34,953 nt of DNA from Bacteroidota bacterium (GTDB lineage Bacteria > Bacteroidota > Ignavibacteria > Tepidaquicellales > Tepidaquicellaceae). A model generated the notes under the pieces. That model did not search any database, was not told the DNA's origin, and saw nothing but the letters and a program-made list of their open reading frames with translations. The translations under genes were made by a program, and so were the position numbers. The stretch spans positions 1-34,953 of the forward strand of contig JAFDZQ010000020.1 of the NCBI GenBank assembly GCA_018266895.1, written 5' to 3'. This document shows, piece by piece, positions 7,552-15,625 of the stretch (position 1 is the first letter of the stretch; each line of letters starts with the position of its first letter).

Positions 7552-9576
7552 ATGAATTTTAAATTAAAATCAGGTTACAAACCCGGAGGTGATCAGCCGA
7601 AAGCAATTAAGGAGCTTACTGAAGGAATATTAAGAGGAGACAGGCAGCAGACATTTCTTGGTGTTACCGGATCGGGAAAAACATTTTCCATTTCAAATGT
7701 CATAGAAAACATCGGAAAGCCGGTCCTTGTCATGTCGCATAACAAGACGCTTGCAGCACAGCTTTACGGGGAGTTCAAAAATTTTTTTCCTGAAAACCGG
7801 GTTGAGTTTTTCATTTCTTATTATGATTACTATCAGCCTGAAGCATATATTCCGTCTTCCGATACCTATATTCAGAAAGATCTTTCTATTAATGAAGAAA
7901 TTGACAGACTCAGATTAAGGGCTACGGCTTCAATACTTGAAGGCAGGAGAGACGTGATCGTGGTTTCATCGGTCAGCTGCATTTACGGAATAGGTGCCCC
8001 GGAGGAGTATGCTCAGCAGGTACTCATTGTAAAGACGGGAGAAAAAATCTCAAGGAAAAAATTACTGTCAAAGCTGACGGAAATACATTATGTCAGGAAT
8101 GACACTGAGTTTAAAAGAGGAACATTCAGAGTCAGAGGAGAAACGATCGAAGTAATTCCGGCATACGAGAATGACACCGGCATCAGGATTGAGCTATTTG
8201 ATGATGCGGTGGAAAAGATTTCTTACATAAACAGGGAGGACGGCAAAGTCACGGGTCATGATGAAAGCGCTGCGATTTATCCCGCAAAATATTTTCTTAC
8301 CAGCAAGGACAAGACAGAGACAGCAATCGCAAATATTAGGGAAGAACTGAATCAAAGGACTGAATATTTCAAATCGCAGGGTAAAATTATCGAAGCGCAA
8401 AGAATCGAACAGAGGACAAACTTTGACATAGAAATGATACAGGAAGTAGGTTATTGCAACGGTATTGAAAATTATTCAAGGCATATGGACGGAAGAACTC
8501 CCGGTTCGAGACCATCCTGCCTGTTTGATTATTTCCCGAAGGACTTCCTGCTGATAGTGGATGAATCGCATGTGACCGTTCCTCAGATCAGGGGAATGTA
8601 CAATGGAGACAGAATGCGAAAGAAGACACTGGTGGAATACGGATTCCGGCTTCCTTCCGCGCTTGATAACAGACCCATGACATTTGAGGAATGGGAGTCA
8701 ATGGTAAATCAGGTCATCTATGTAAGCGCTACCCCGGGAAATTACGAACTTGAAAAAAGCGAGGGAGTAGTTGTCGAACAGGTCATCAGACCAACAGGGC
8801 TGCTTGATCCGGAAATTCAGGTCCGTCCTGTAAAAAATCAGATAGATGATCTTGTAAATGAGATTCGTATCAGAAAAGAGAGAAAGGAAAGAGTTCTGGT
8901 AACAACTCTTACAAAAAGGATGAGTGAAGATCTTACGGATTATCTGCTCGGAATAGGGGTAAGAGTCAAATATATGCACTCTGAAGTTGATTCTCTTGAC
9001 AGAGTGGACATACTAAGAGGGTTAAGACTCGGTGATTTTGATGTACTTGTCGGAGTAAATCTCCTGAGAGAAGGTCTGGATTTACCGGAAGTTTCGCTCG
9101 TAGCAATACTTGATGCGGACAAGGAAGGTTTTCTCAGATCCGAAAAATCTTTAATGCAGACAGCCGGGCGGACTGCAAGAAATGTAAACGGACTTGTGGT
9201 TATGTATGCGGACAAGGTAACTGAATCTATGAGCAAGGTCATAAATGAAACAAAAAGAAGGAGAGAGATTCAGGAAGAATACAACAGGATTCATAATATC
9301 AAGCCCGCAACAATATTCAAGACCATAGAAGAGATTATGTCATCGACAATAGTTGCTGATTCAAAAGCAAGAAATGAATACAGCAAAAGCAAAAAGAAAG
9401 ATGAAAAGATTTCTTCACTGAGAATCATTACTGATCCGGTTAAAAACAAAATAAACAGCGATCAGAGGAAAGAGTTAATTGAACAGCTCAGAAAGGAAAT
9501 GATATATGCAGCCAAGGATCTTGAATTTGAGAGAGCGGCGGAATTGAGGGATGAGATTGACAGACTTAATAATTAA
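7552..9576 (+). CDS. uvrB: Excinuclease ABC subunit UvrB
   Basis: This 674-residue protein is full-length UvrB, the damage-verifying helicase-like subunit of nucleotide excision repair that receives lesions from UvrA and recruits UvrC. Visible landmarks are Walker A GVTGSGKT (37-44), the beta-hairpin region YYDYYQPEAYIP, the Walker B box LLIVDESHVT, the motif-V/VI segments LLREGLDLPE and QTAGRTARN, and a C-terminal UVR domain (LRKEMIYAAKDLEFERAAEL) for the UvrC contact. A small inverted repeat (7530-7544) with CAGGA in its loop lies 8-22 bases before the ATG. The gene follows the TPR protein by 53 bases and precedes icd by 77 bases. Confidence 0.98.
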   Translation: MNFKLKSGYKPGGDQPKAIKELTEGILRGDRQQTFLGVTGSGKTFSISNVIENIGKPVLVMSHNKTLAAQLYGEFKNFFPENRVEFFISYYDYYQPEAYIPSSDTYIQKDLSINEEIDRLRLRATASILEGRRDVIVVSSVSCIYGIGAPEEYAQQVLIVKTGEKISRKKLLSKLTEIHYVRNDTEFKRGTFRVRGETIEVIPAYENDTGIRIELFDDAVEKISYINREDGKVTGHDESAAIYPAKYFLTSKDKTETAIANIREELNQRTEYFKSQGKIIEAQRIEQRTNFDIEMIQEVGYCNGIENYSRHMDGRTPGSRPSCLFDYFPKDFLLIVDESHVTVPQIRGMYNGDRMRKKTLVEYGFRLPSALDNRPMTFEEWESMVNQVIYVSATPGNYELEKSEGVVVEQVIRPTGLLDPEIQVRPVKNQIDDLVNEIRIRKERKERVLVTTLTKRMSEDLTDYLLGIGVRVKYMHSEVDSLDRVDILRGLRLGDFDVLVGVNLLREGLDLPEVSLVAILDADKEGFLRSEKSLMQTAGRTARNVNGLVVMYADKVTESMSKVINETKRRREIQEEYNRIHNIKPATIFKTIEEIMSSTIVADSKARNEYSKSKKKDEKISSLRIITDPVKNKINSDQRKELIEQLRKEMIYAAKDLEFERAAELRDEIDRLNN

Positions 9577-9653
9577 ATTTTTAGATTTATTATAAAAGAA
9601 TGGTTTGTTAATATTGTAACTATTAAATAAGCAATTATTCAAGAAAGGATAGA

Positions 9654-11105
9654 ATGTCTAAAAACACACCAATAACTGTCGCTTACGGAGACGGCATAGG
9701 TCCTGAAATAATGGAAGCAACAATCAAAATCATCACTTCGGCAGGTGCAAAACTTGATATAGAGACAATAGAAATCGGAGAGCAGGTATATCTCAGGGGA
9801 AATTCAGCCGGAATTGAACCCGGAGCCTGGGATTCTTTAAGAAGGACAAAAGTTTTTTTAAAAGCACCTATCACGACACCTCAGGGCGGAGGATATAAAA
9901 GTCTGAATGTTACGACAAGAAAAACTCTCAGTCTTTATGCAAACATCAGACCATGCGTTTCTTATCATCCGTATGTTTCAACAAAACATCCTGTAATGGA
10001 TATAGTCATTGTCAGGGAGAATGAGGAAGACTTGTATGCGGGAATTGAACACAGGCAGACAGATCAGATGTATCAGTGCCTGAAGCTTATATCAAGACCG
10101 GGAACAGAAAAGATTGTCCGTTACGCTTTTGAATATGCGGTCGCAAACAACAGAAAAAAAGTAACATGCTTTGTCAAGGATAATATTATGAAATTTACTG
10201 ACGGTTTGTTCCATAAAGTCTTCGATGAGATTGCAACGGAATATCCGGAAATAAAAAATGAAGTCTGGATTGTGGACATAGGTGCGGCTAAAATGGCAAA
10301 CACTCCTGAAGATTTTGATGTGATAGTTATGGAAAATCTTTACGGCGATATTTTGTCGGATGTGGCGGCTATGATTACCGGATCAGTAGGTCTTGCCGGA
10401 TCTGCAAATATCGGTGAAAATTTTGCGATGTTTGAAGCTATTCACGGATCCGCACCGAGAAGGGCAGGACAGAACCTTGCAAACCCTTCAGGTTTATTGC
10501 TTGGAGCCGTTATGATGCTGAACCATATTAATCAGTCTGAGACAGCAACGAAAGTTCATAATGCCTGGCTAAAGACAATTGAGGACGGAATTCACACCTA
10601 TGATATTTTCAAGGATAATATCAGCAAGGAAAAAGTGGGTACAAAGGAATTCGCAAAAGCTGTTATTGAAAGAATAGGAGAGAAACCGGTTAAGTTAAGG
10701 TCAGCAGAATACAAGGGAAAAATTAAAAAAGATTCGTCTAATAAAACCGCAAAGAAAACAATTAAGCAGAATAAGACGCTGGTTGGTATTGATGTTTTTC
10801 TGGACTGGAGCAGCGGAAGCGCAGATGATCTTGGAGGAATTATGAAAAAAATAAAATCGGACAGGTTAAAATTAATAAGCATAAGCAACAGAGGGGAAAC
10901 AGTATGGCCGGACGGGCATCCTGAGACTTTCTGCACTGACCACTGGAGATGCAGATATCTTTCGGAAAACAAGGGAGAAACCGTTCCAAGATCAATGATC
11001 ATCGACCTTTTGACAAAAATAAATGATGCAGGTTTTGATTTTATTAAAACCGAGCATCTGTACAATTTTGACGGAGTTGCAGGATATTCACATGCTGTTG
11101 TTTAA
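9654..11105 (+). CDS. icd: NADP-dependent isocitrate dehydrogenase (Rickettsia/Thermus type)
   Basis: A 483-residue enzyme of the isocitrate/isopropylmalate dehydrogenase family. It begins with ITVAYGDGIGPEIMEA, has the substrate loop GGGYKSLNVTTRKTL near residue 80, VRENEEDLYAGIEHRQ near 120, the metal site region VMENLYGDILSDVAAMITG near 225 and the cofactor region FEAIHGSAP near 262. About 140 further residues follow the catalytic core, including KTLVGIDVFLDWSSGSADDL. That extension separates this subfamily from the 330-430-residue enzymes and is shared with the Rickettsia and Thermus proteins. It oxidatively decarboxylates isocitrate to 2-oxoglutarate in the TCA cycle; NADP rather than NAD is assumed from the subfamily. 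It has a good Shine-Dalgarno (AAGGA before ATG 9654) and a strong terminator behind it. Confidence 0.95.
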   Translation: MSKNTPITVAYGDGIGPEIMEATIKIITSAGAKLDIETIEIGEQVYLRGNSAGIEPGAWDSLRRTKVFLKAPITTPQGGGYKSLNVTTRKTLSLYANIRPCVSYHPYVSTKHPVMDIVIVRENEEDLYAGIEHRQTDQMYQCLKLISRPGTEKIVRYAFEYAVANNRKKVTCFVKDNIMKFTDGLFHKVFDEIATEYPEIKNEVWIVDIGAAKMANTPEDFDVIVMENLYGDILSDVAAMITGSVGLAGSANIGENFAMFEAIHGSAPRRAGQNLANPSGLLLGAVMMLNHINQSETATKVHNAWLKTIEDGIHTYDIFKDNISKEKVGTKEFAKAVIERIGEKPVKLRSAEYKGKIKKDSSNKTAKKTIKQNKTLVGIDVFLDWSSGSADDLGGIMKKIKSDRLKLISISNRGETVWPDGHPETFCTDHWRCRYLSENKGETVPRSMIIDLLTKINDAGFDFIKTEHLYNFDGVAGYSHAVV

Positions 11106-11133
11106 GGGAATAATCATTTAAGATTTTAATCTT

Positions 11134-11170
11134 AAATCCCGCAGAGAACATTTTGCGGGATTTTTTATTT
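11134..11170 (+). terminator. Intrinsic terminator after icd
   Basis: A ten-base perfect stem (11134-11143 with 11154-11163, AAATCCCGCA/TGCGGGATTT) with a ten-base loop is followed by a T-rich tract to 11170. It lies 28 bases after the icd stop and directly before the promoter at 11176, so it cleanly separates the two transcription units. Confidence 0.93.
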
Positions 11171-11175
11171 TTTAC

Positions 11176-11204
11176 TTGACAAACAAAAACAGGGTTTGTA
11201 TTTT
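11176..11204 (+). promoter_or_regulatory. Promoter of the five-gene regulator/receptor operon
   Basis: A perfect TTGACA (11176-11181) and TATTTT (11199-11204) are separated by 17 bases. Transcription would start near 11211, inside the inverted repeat at 11206-11236, and leave a leader of about 43 bases before the ATG at 11254. It is the strongest sigma70-like promoter in the window. Confidence 0.75.
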
Positions 11205-11205
11205 T

Positions 11206-11236
11206 ACAAAGCACTTTAAAATTCAAAGTACTTTGT
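11206..11236. promoter_or_regulatory. Likely operator: two palindromes forming an inverted repeat
   Basis: ACAAAGCACTTT (11206-11217) and AAAGTACTTTGT (11225-11236) are inverted copies with a single mismatch, separated by seven bases. Each arm also contains a near or perfect palindrome (AAAGCACTTT, AAAGTACTTT), repeated at 17-base spacing. The site covers the predicted transcription start, a repressor position. The winged-helix protein encoded two genes downstream is the obvious candidate to bind it; this is inference. Confidence 0.6.
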
Positions 11237-11253
11237 AATTAAACCAATCAAAT

Positions 11254-11865
11254 ATGGAAACAAGGAATGCAGAGCTCGAACTTTCATTAATAAAAAAGAT
11301 GATGGAAGACAGCCGCAGATTAAACATAGACAACGGAATCCACTATATCTTCTGGGGGATGCTTGTAACATTTGCACTGCTGATAAATTATTCTATGCTG
11401 CTGTTGAAAGTATCCGGAAATTATATCGGACTTGCCTGGTTCATTCTGATGATAGCCGGAGCTGCAGCAGACGGTTTCATAGGAAGAAAACAGAGCAAAT
11501 CAAGCAGGGTAACGACTTTTACAACAAGGATTATGGGATCACTCTGGTTTGCTTCAGGAATAGCGATGTTTATATACGGGTTTCTCGGAACCGTTACTAA
11601 AGCATACAGTCCCGTATTCATTTGCCCGGTCATTTCCACTTCACTCGGAATTTCATATTTCACAAGCGGCGCAATACAGCAGATCAAATGGCTTCAGAAT
11701 ATTTCTTACGGCTGGTGGGCGGGAGCAGCGTTTATGTTCGTTTTTCCGAGTATTCATACATTGCTTGTATTTGCAGTAATGATGATTTGTTTCCAGGTAA
11801 TACCGGGATTTATTTTAAACAAAAGATCAAAGCAGGATTTAATATCTCAAAATTATGAATTATGA
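11254..11865 (+). CDS. Membrane protein encoded with a winged-helix regulator
   Basis: A 203-residue protein. Residues 1-30 are a charged, helical, cytoplasmic-looking segment (ELELSLIKKMMEDSRR). About five or six hydrophobic segments follow: near 32-50, 58-74, 94-112, 120-140, 150-162 and 163-185. There is no signal peptide and no catalytic motif that I recognise. Similar small membrane proteins occur beside winged-helix regulators in Bacteroidota from memory, but their job is not known to me; sensing or sequestering the regulator is possible. Its 3' end overlaps the regulator's ATG by 11 bases, so the two are probably translated together. It is the first gene after the promoter and operator at 11176-11236. 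Confidence 0.75.
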   Translation: METRNAELELSLIKKMMEDSRRLNIDNGIHYIFWGMLVTFALLINYSMLLLKVSGNYIGLAWFILMIAGAAADGFIGRKQSKSSRVTTFTTRIMGSLWFASGIAMFIYGFLGTVTKAYSPVFICPVISTSLGISYFTSGAIQQIKWLQNISYGWWAGAAFMFVFPSIHTLLVFAVMMICFQVIPGFILNKRSKQDLISQNYEL

Positions 11866-12154
11866 TTACCAGCAGATTGATGATGTAATTCACTCCAGAA
11901 TAAGAACAGCCGTTATGGCAGTTCTTGTCAGCGTTGAGGAAGCGGAATTCAATTTTCTGAAAGAAAAAGTAAATGCAACAGACGGAAATCTCAGTGTTCA
12001 TCTTAAGAAACTTGAAGAAGCAGGATACGTATCGGTGAAAAAAGTTTTTATTGATCGTAAGCCGGTATCGAAATATAAAATCACTTCAAGGGGGTTTAAG
12101 GCATTTGAAAACTATATAGAAAAACTTGAAAGCATAATTAAAAAAAACAATTAA
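11855..12154 (+). CDS. Winged-helix transcriptional regulator (HTH_34-like)
   Basis: A 99-residue protein made of a single winged helix. IHSRIRTAVMAVLVSVEEAEF leads into the helix-turn-helix NFLKEKVNATDGNLSVHLKK LEEAGYV, followed by the wing with KKVFIDRKPVSKYKIT and a C-terminal helix (FENYIEKLESIIKK) that likely dimerises. The order matches the small HTH_34/ArsR-like regulators that recognise palindromic operators. No metal-binding cysteines or histidine cluster are visible, so the signal is not an obvious metal. It overlaps the membrane protein gene by 11 bases and precedes the dehydratase gene by 18 bases. Autoregulation through the site at 11206-11236 is the simplest reading. Confidence 0.88.
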   Translation: MNYDYQQIDDVIHSRIRTAVMAVLVSVEEAEFNFLKEKVNATDGNLSVHLKKLEEAGYVSVKKVFIDRKPVSKYKITSRGFKAFENYIEKLESIIKKNN

Positions 12155-12172
12155 ATTTAATAAATCAAATAG

Positions 12173-12457
12173 ATGAAAAAATTAAAAGAAGAAGAAATTA
12201 CAAAATCACTCAAAACTATTGCAGGATGGAAGTATCTGGACGGCTCAATCAAAAAAACTTTTAAAACCCCGGGGTTTCCTCAGACGCTTGGACTTGTGAC
12301 TGCTATCGGAGCTTTCTGCCAGCAGCATGACCATCATCCTGATTACATGACATTGAAATATGCATCAGTAGAAGTTTCGTTTTCCACTCATTCTGCCGGA
12401 GGTATTACTTTAAAGGATATAAACATTGCAAAAGACATTAATTCATTAAAATTCTAA
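12173..12457 (+). CDS. phhB: Pterin-4a-carbinolamine dehydratase
   Basis: A 94-residue protein of standard length for this family (PCD/DCoH). The active-site signature is complete: QHDHHPDY around His54-His55-Pro56, then His73 in STHSAGG and the aspartate in LKDINIA. The enzyme dehydrates 4a-hydroxytetrahydropterin, recycling the cofactor of aromatic amino acid hydroxylases; some bacterial relatives act instead in molybdopterin-related metabolism or have unknown roles. No phenylalanine hydroxylase lies in the window. The gene sits 18 bases after the winged-helix gene and 17 bases before a TonB-dependent receptor, so its role in this operon is unclear and potentially informative. Confidence 0.93.
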   Translation: MKKLKEEEITKSLKTIAGWKYLDGSIKKTFKTPGFPQTLGLVTAIGAFCQQHDHHPDYMTLKYASVEVSFSTHSAGGITLKDINIAKDINSLKF

Positions 12458-12474
12458 AATAAAACATCAGCTTA

Positions 12475-14688
12475 ATGAAATACATTATACTGCTTGTGAT
12501 TTTATTATCGCATACCGGCATATCGATCTCACAATCGTCAGATTCTGAAGAACCTAAGTTCACAGTAATTTCCGGAACAGTTAAAGGGGACAGAGACAGT
12601 CTTCTTGAAGGCGTAAATGTTGTAATTAAAGGAACAATTGACGGCGCTACTACAGACAAGAAAGGTTATTTCGAGTTTGAAACGGAGAAAACGGGTCAGC
12701 AGAATTTGCTTTTCAGTTTTCTGGAATATGAGGATAAAACAATACCGGTTGAAATTTTATCCGGAAACAATATAAATCTGAATGTAAAACTATCAAAAGA
12801 AGATGTAAAGACTGAAGAAATAATCGTAACCGCAAGTTCGTTCACTTCAGGACAAAATAACGCAGTTACTCTTACTCCCCTTGAAATCGTAAGAATTCCG
12901 GGAGCTGATGCCGATCTTTACAGGGCAATAACGACTTTCCCGGGTTCAAATCAGGTAGATGAAGGCAGCAGAATCACAGTCAGAGGAGGAGATCCTGATG
13001 AAGTTCTCACAATAATTGATCAGGCGTCTCTTTATAACCCGTTTATTTTTGACGAAACATTTAACGTTTCATCTTATTCGACAATTAATCCATGGGGTCT
13101 TAAGGGAATTAATTTCACAAGCGGAGGATTTTCTGCGAAGTACGGAAACGTGCTTTCGGCGGTTCTTGATTTAAAATCCTATGATATGCCTCAGGGCACC
13201 GGAATGTTTGCCTGGCTGGGACTTGCGAACGCATCACTGTCAGGAGTTTATCTTTCAAAGGACAGGAATTTCGGCGCAACTTTTTCGGGAGGAAAGTTAC
13301 TGCTTCAGCCGTATTTTGCAATAAACGGAGAAAGCTCAGAGTATGAGCCCATACCTCAGTCAAATCAGTTTGGAGGAACGCTTTCTTACAAACTCGGATC
13401 AACGGGCAATATAAAGTTTTATGCAAATTACAGCGATGACAAAGTCGGAATAAAAAATGCAAGTCCTTCCTTTGACGGTTTTTACAATTCAAATTCTAAA
13501 AGTTATTTTACAAATTTAAAATTAATGACAGCTCCTTCGTCATCCACACTCATTAATGCGGGCGCTTCATTCAGTCTTTATGACAGAAATAATGAATACG
13601 GGATTCTTAATACAGATACAAAAGATATTTATTCAAAAGGAAGAGTGGATTTTACGAAGAATCTTACTAGTAAAATTGATATTAACACCGGTGCGGAATA
13701 TGAGTACAGCGGATATGAAATTAAAGGAACTGTGCCTTCCTATTCCTACAATTTGAATCTAACGGCTCCATCATTTAAAATTGACACTCTGTCGCATACA
13801 GGCAGAATCGGAGCTTATGCTGAAACGCAGATAAAAATTTCAGACAGGGTTTTTGTTATTGCCGGAGCAAGGACGGATTATCATACTTTGTCTGGGAAAA
13901 TGAGTTTCGATCCGAGAATCTCATTCGGTTATCTTCCTGATAATTTTCATTCCATAAGAGGCGCTGTCGGTTTGTATCATCAGTATCCCAGACTTGACAA
14001 CTACTTCAGAGCTTCTGATAACGATCTCAATCCGGAAGATGCAATGCATTATATTCTGGGATATGAATTTAACAAGGAAGGAAAAATTGTTTTCAGGGTC
14101 GAGGGATATTATAAAGATTACAAAAATCTGGTTTTAATGGACAGGAATGATTTTTATTACAGATCTTCGGGTGAAGGAAATGTAAAAGGAGTCGATGTTT
14201 TTTTCAAAACAAAAATTTCAAATAAATTTACGGGCTGGATTTCTTATGCCTATTCGGATTCAAAAAGAAAACAATATGATTCGCAGAATCTTGCTCCGTC
14301 AAATTATGACATAACGAATAACTTCAGCCTCGTTGGAAGTTACAATCTTACAGATCAGATAGTATTCGGGGCTATATACAAACTCTCAACAGGAAAACCA
14401 TACACACCTGTAACAGGAAGCGAGTTTGTGAGTTCGCAGAATGTGTTCAGACCGGTTTACGGAGAAGTAAACAGCGCAAGATATCCTGCTTACTCGAGAA
14501 TAGACGTGAACGCTCAGTATATTTTTTCGCTGTTCGGCAAGTTTGCAGTTGCGGTAATTGCCGTAAATAACATTTTAAATCATAAAAATATTTATCAGTA
14601 CACTTACAATTCCGACTACAGCGAAAGAAAGGAAATTATCACCAACAACAAAAGAACTTTTTATGTTGGTCTCGGACTTCAACTATAA
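12475..14688 (+). CDS. TonB-dependent receptor with carboxypeptidase-regulatory-like domain
   Basis: A 737-residue outer-membrane protein. A signal peptide (1-20, ending ISISQS) is followed by a carboxypeptidase-regulatory-like beta-sandwich (about 28-105; VISGTVKGDRDSLLEGVNVV, TTDKKGYFEFE). The plug follows (about 110-225; IIVTASSF, SRITVRGGDPDEVLTIIDQ, GGFSAKYGNVLSAVLDLKS), and then a beta-barrel of alternating-polarity strands to the C-terminus (FYVGLGLQL). Such receptors import scarce ligands using TonB energy; the ligand cannot be read from sequence. It lacks an adjacent SusD, so it is not a typical glycan system. It is the fourth gene of the unit controlled from 11176, after a regulator and a pterin dehydratase, with an exported TPR protein directly behind it. 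Confidence 0.93.
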   Translation: MKYIILLVILLSHTGISISQSSDSEEPKFTVISGTVKGDRDSLLEGVNVVIKGTIDGATTDKKGYFEFETEKTGQQNLLFSFLEYEDKTIPVEILSGNNINLNVKLSKEDVKTEEIIVTASSFTSGQNNAVTLTPLEIVRIPGADADLYRAITTFPGSNQVDEGSRITVRGGDPDEVLTIIDQASLYNPFIFDETFNVSSYSTINPWGLKGINFTSGGFSAKYGNVLSAVLDLKSYDMPQGTGMFAWLGLANASLSGVYLSKDRNFGATFSGGKLLLQPYFAINGESSEYEPIPQSNQFGGTLSYKLGSTGNIKFYANYSDDKVGIKNASPSFDGFYNSNSKSYFTNLKLMTAPSSSTLINAGASFSLYDRNNEYGILNTDTKDIYSKGRVDFTKNLTSKIDINTGAEYEYSGYEIKGTVPSYSYNLNLTAPSFKIDTLSHTGRIGAYAETQIKISDRVFVIAGARTDYHTLSGKMSFDPRISFGYLPDNFHSIRGAVGLYHQYPRLDNYFRASDNDLNPEDAMHYILGYEFNKEGKIVFRVEGYYKDYKNLVLMDRNDFYYRSSGEGNVKGVDVFFKTKISNKFTGWISYAYSDSKRKQYDSQNLAPSNYDITNNFSLVGSYNLTDQIVFGAIYKLSTGKPYTPVTGSEFVSSQNVFRPVYGEVNSARYPAYSRIDVNAQYIFSLFGKFAVAVIAVNNILNHKNIYQYTYNSDYSERKEIITNNKRTFYVGLGLQL

Positions 14689-14722
14689 AAATTAAATAAA
14701 CATAAAACAAAAAGGAGATAAA

Positions 14723-15511
14723 ATGAAAAGTAAAACATCAATTCTGGTATTGCTGATTTCGGTATTAATTTTAAATCTGAACATTTATGCCGACAGTGAT
14801 TTTGACAAAGCAGTTCTGAAAGCTAAAAAACATCTAAAAGAAGCCATGGATAAAATGGATGAAAGCAAATTAGTCAAGTCCAGAGGAGAATTTGAAAGAA
14901 TACTTCAGCTTAAAAAAGACGTCTGGCTTGTCAATTACTACATAGCTCTGGCAGATTACGGTCTTTCGATGAATGCAGGCAGGACTGAGAACAAGGATAA
15001 CATAAGAAAATTTACTGAATCGGGAATCAGTATTATCAACAAATCCATTGATGAAAACCCTGAATTTGCAGATTCTTTTGTATTGCTGGAGATACTGAAC
15101 TTCAACAGATGGCAGTACGAACAGGAAAAAATGCAGGAGATTATATCAGCCACTCAGACTGCTGATGCAGATGCCATGAAACTTGATCCGAATAATCCGA
15201 GACTCATACTTACAAACGGTATTTCACATTTCTATACTCCGGAAGCATTCGGCGGCGGAGTAAAAGTTGCAATACCTGAATTTGAAAAAGCAATTGAAAT
15301 TTTCAAAATCAGAAAAGAGAAAAAGGAAATTTATCCCGACTGGGGTTATGATATGGCAATGGGTTACATGGCTTTAAGTCTGATCAAAAGAAACGATGAC
15401 GGAGATATGAAAAAAGCAAAATCCATAATAGATGAAGCGCTCAAATTGAATCCTGATTCGGGTTTTATAGCGGGATATGTAACCGATCAGTATAAAGAAA
15501 ATAATAAGTAA
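14723..15511 (+). CDS. Exported TPR-type protein linked to the TonB receptor
   Basis: A 262-residue protein with a signal peptide (1-23, ending NIYADSD) and a chain of helical repeats of TPR type, for example AMDKMDESKLVKSRGEFERI, INKSIDENPEFADSF and AKSIIDEALKLNPDSGF. A distinctive segment, SHFYTPEAFGGGVKVAIPEF at about 170-190, recalls exported TPR proteins of the TatT/SusD-like periplasmic sort. It has no lipobox. It carries one of the clearest Shine-Dalgarno sequences in the window (AAGGAG, 14712-14717, before ATG 14723), so it may be translated more strongly than the receptor. It ends the operon, with a terminator 23 bases further on. A periplasmic partner for the receptor is a reasonable but unproven role. 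Confidence 0.78.
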   Translation: MKSKTSILVLLISVLILNLNIYADSDFDKAVLKAKKHLKEAMDKMDESKLVKSRGEFERILQLKKDVWLVNYYIALADYGLSMNAGRTENKDNIRKFTESGISIINKSIDENPEFADSFVLLEILNFNRWQYEQEKMQEIISATQTADADAMKLDPNNPRLILTNGISHFYTPEAFGGGVKVAIPEFEKAIEIFKIRKEKKEIYPDWGYDMAMGYMALSLIKRNDDGDMKKAKSIIDEALKLNPDSGFIAGYVTDQYKENNK

Positions 15512-15533
15512 AATTTATCCGTACACAATTAAC

Positions 15534-15570
15534 AAACTGCAGAAGCAACAAATGCTTTTGCAGTTTTTTT
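15534..15570 (+). terminator. Intrinsic terminator of the regulator/receptor operon
   Basis: A continuous 14-base stem (15534-15547 with 15553-15566, one G-T pair) with a five-base loop is followed by T residues to 15570. It lies 23 bases after the TPR gene and 55 bases before hutU, separating the two units. Confidence 0.95.
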
Positions 15571-15625
15571 ATTAATATTATTTGAAGATTAAAATTTTTA
15601 TTTTTACAAAAATAAATTTCTGAAA

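Noticed and set aside
10598-11065. Minus-strand open frame of 155 codons
   Set aside because: It is the shadow of the isocitrate dehydrogenase C-terminal region, with no family similarity.
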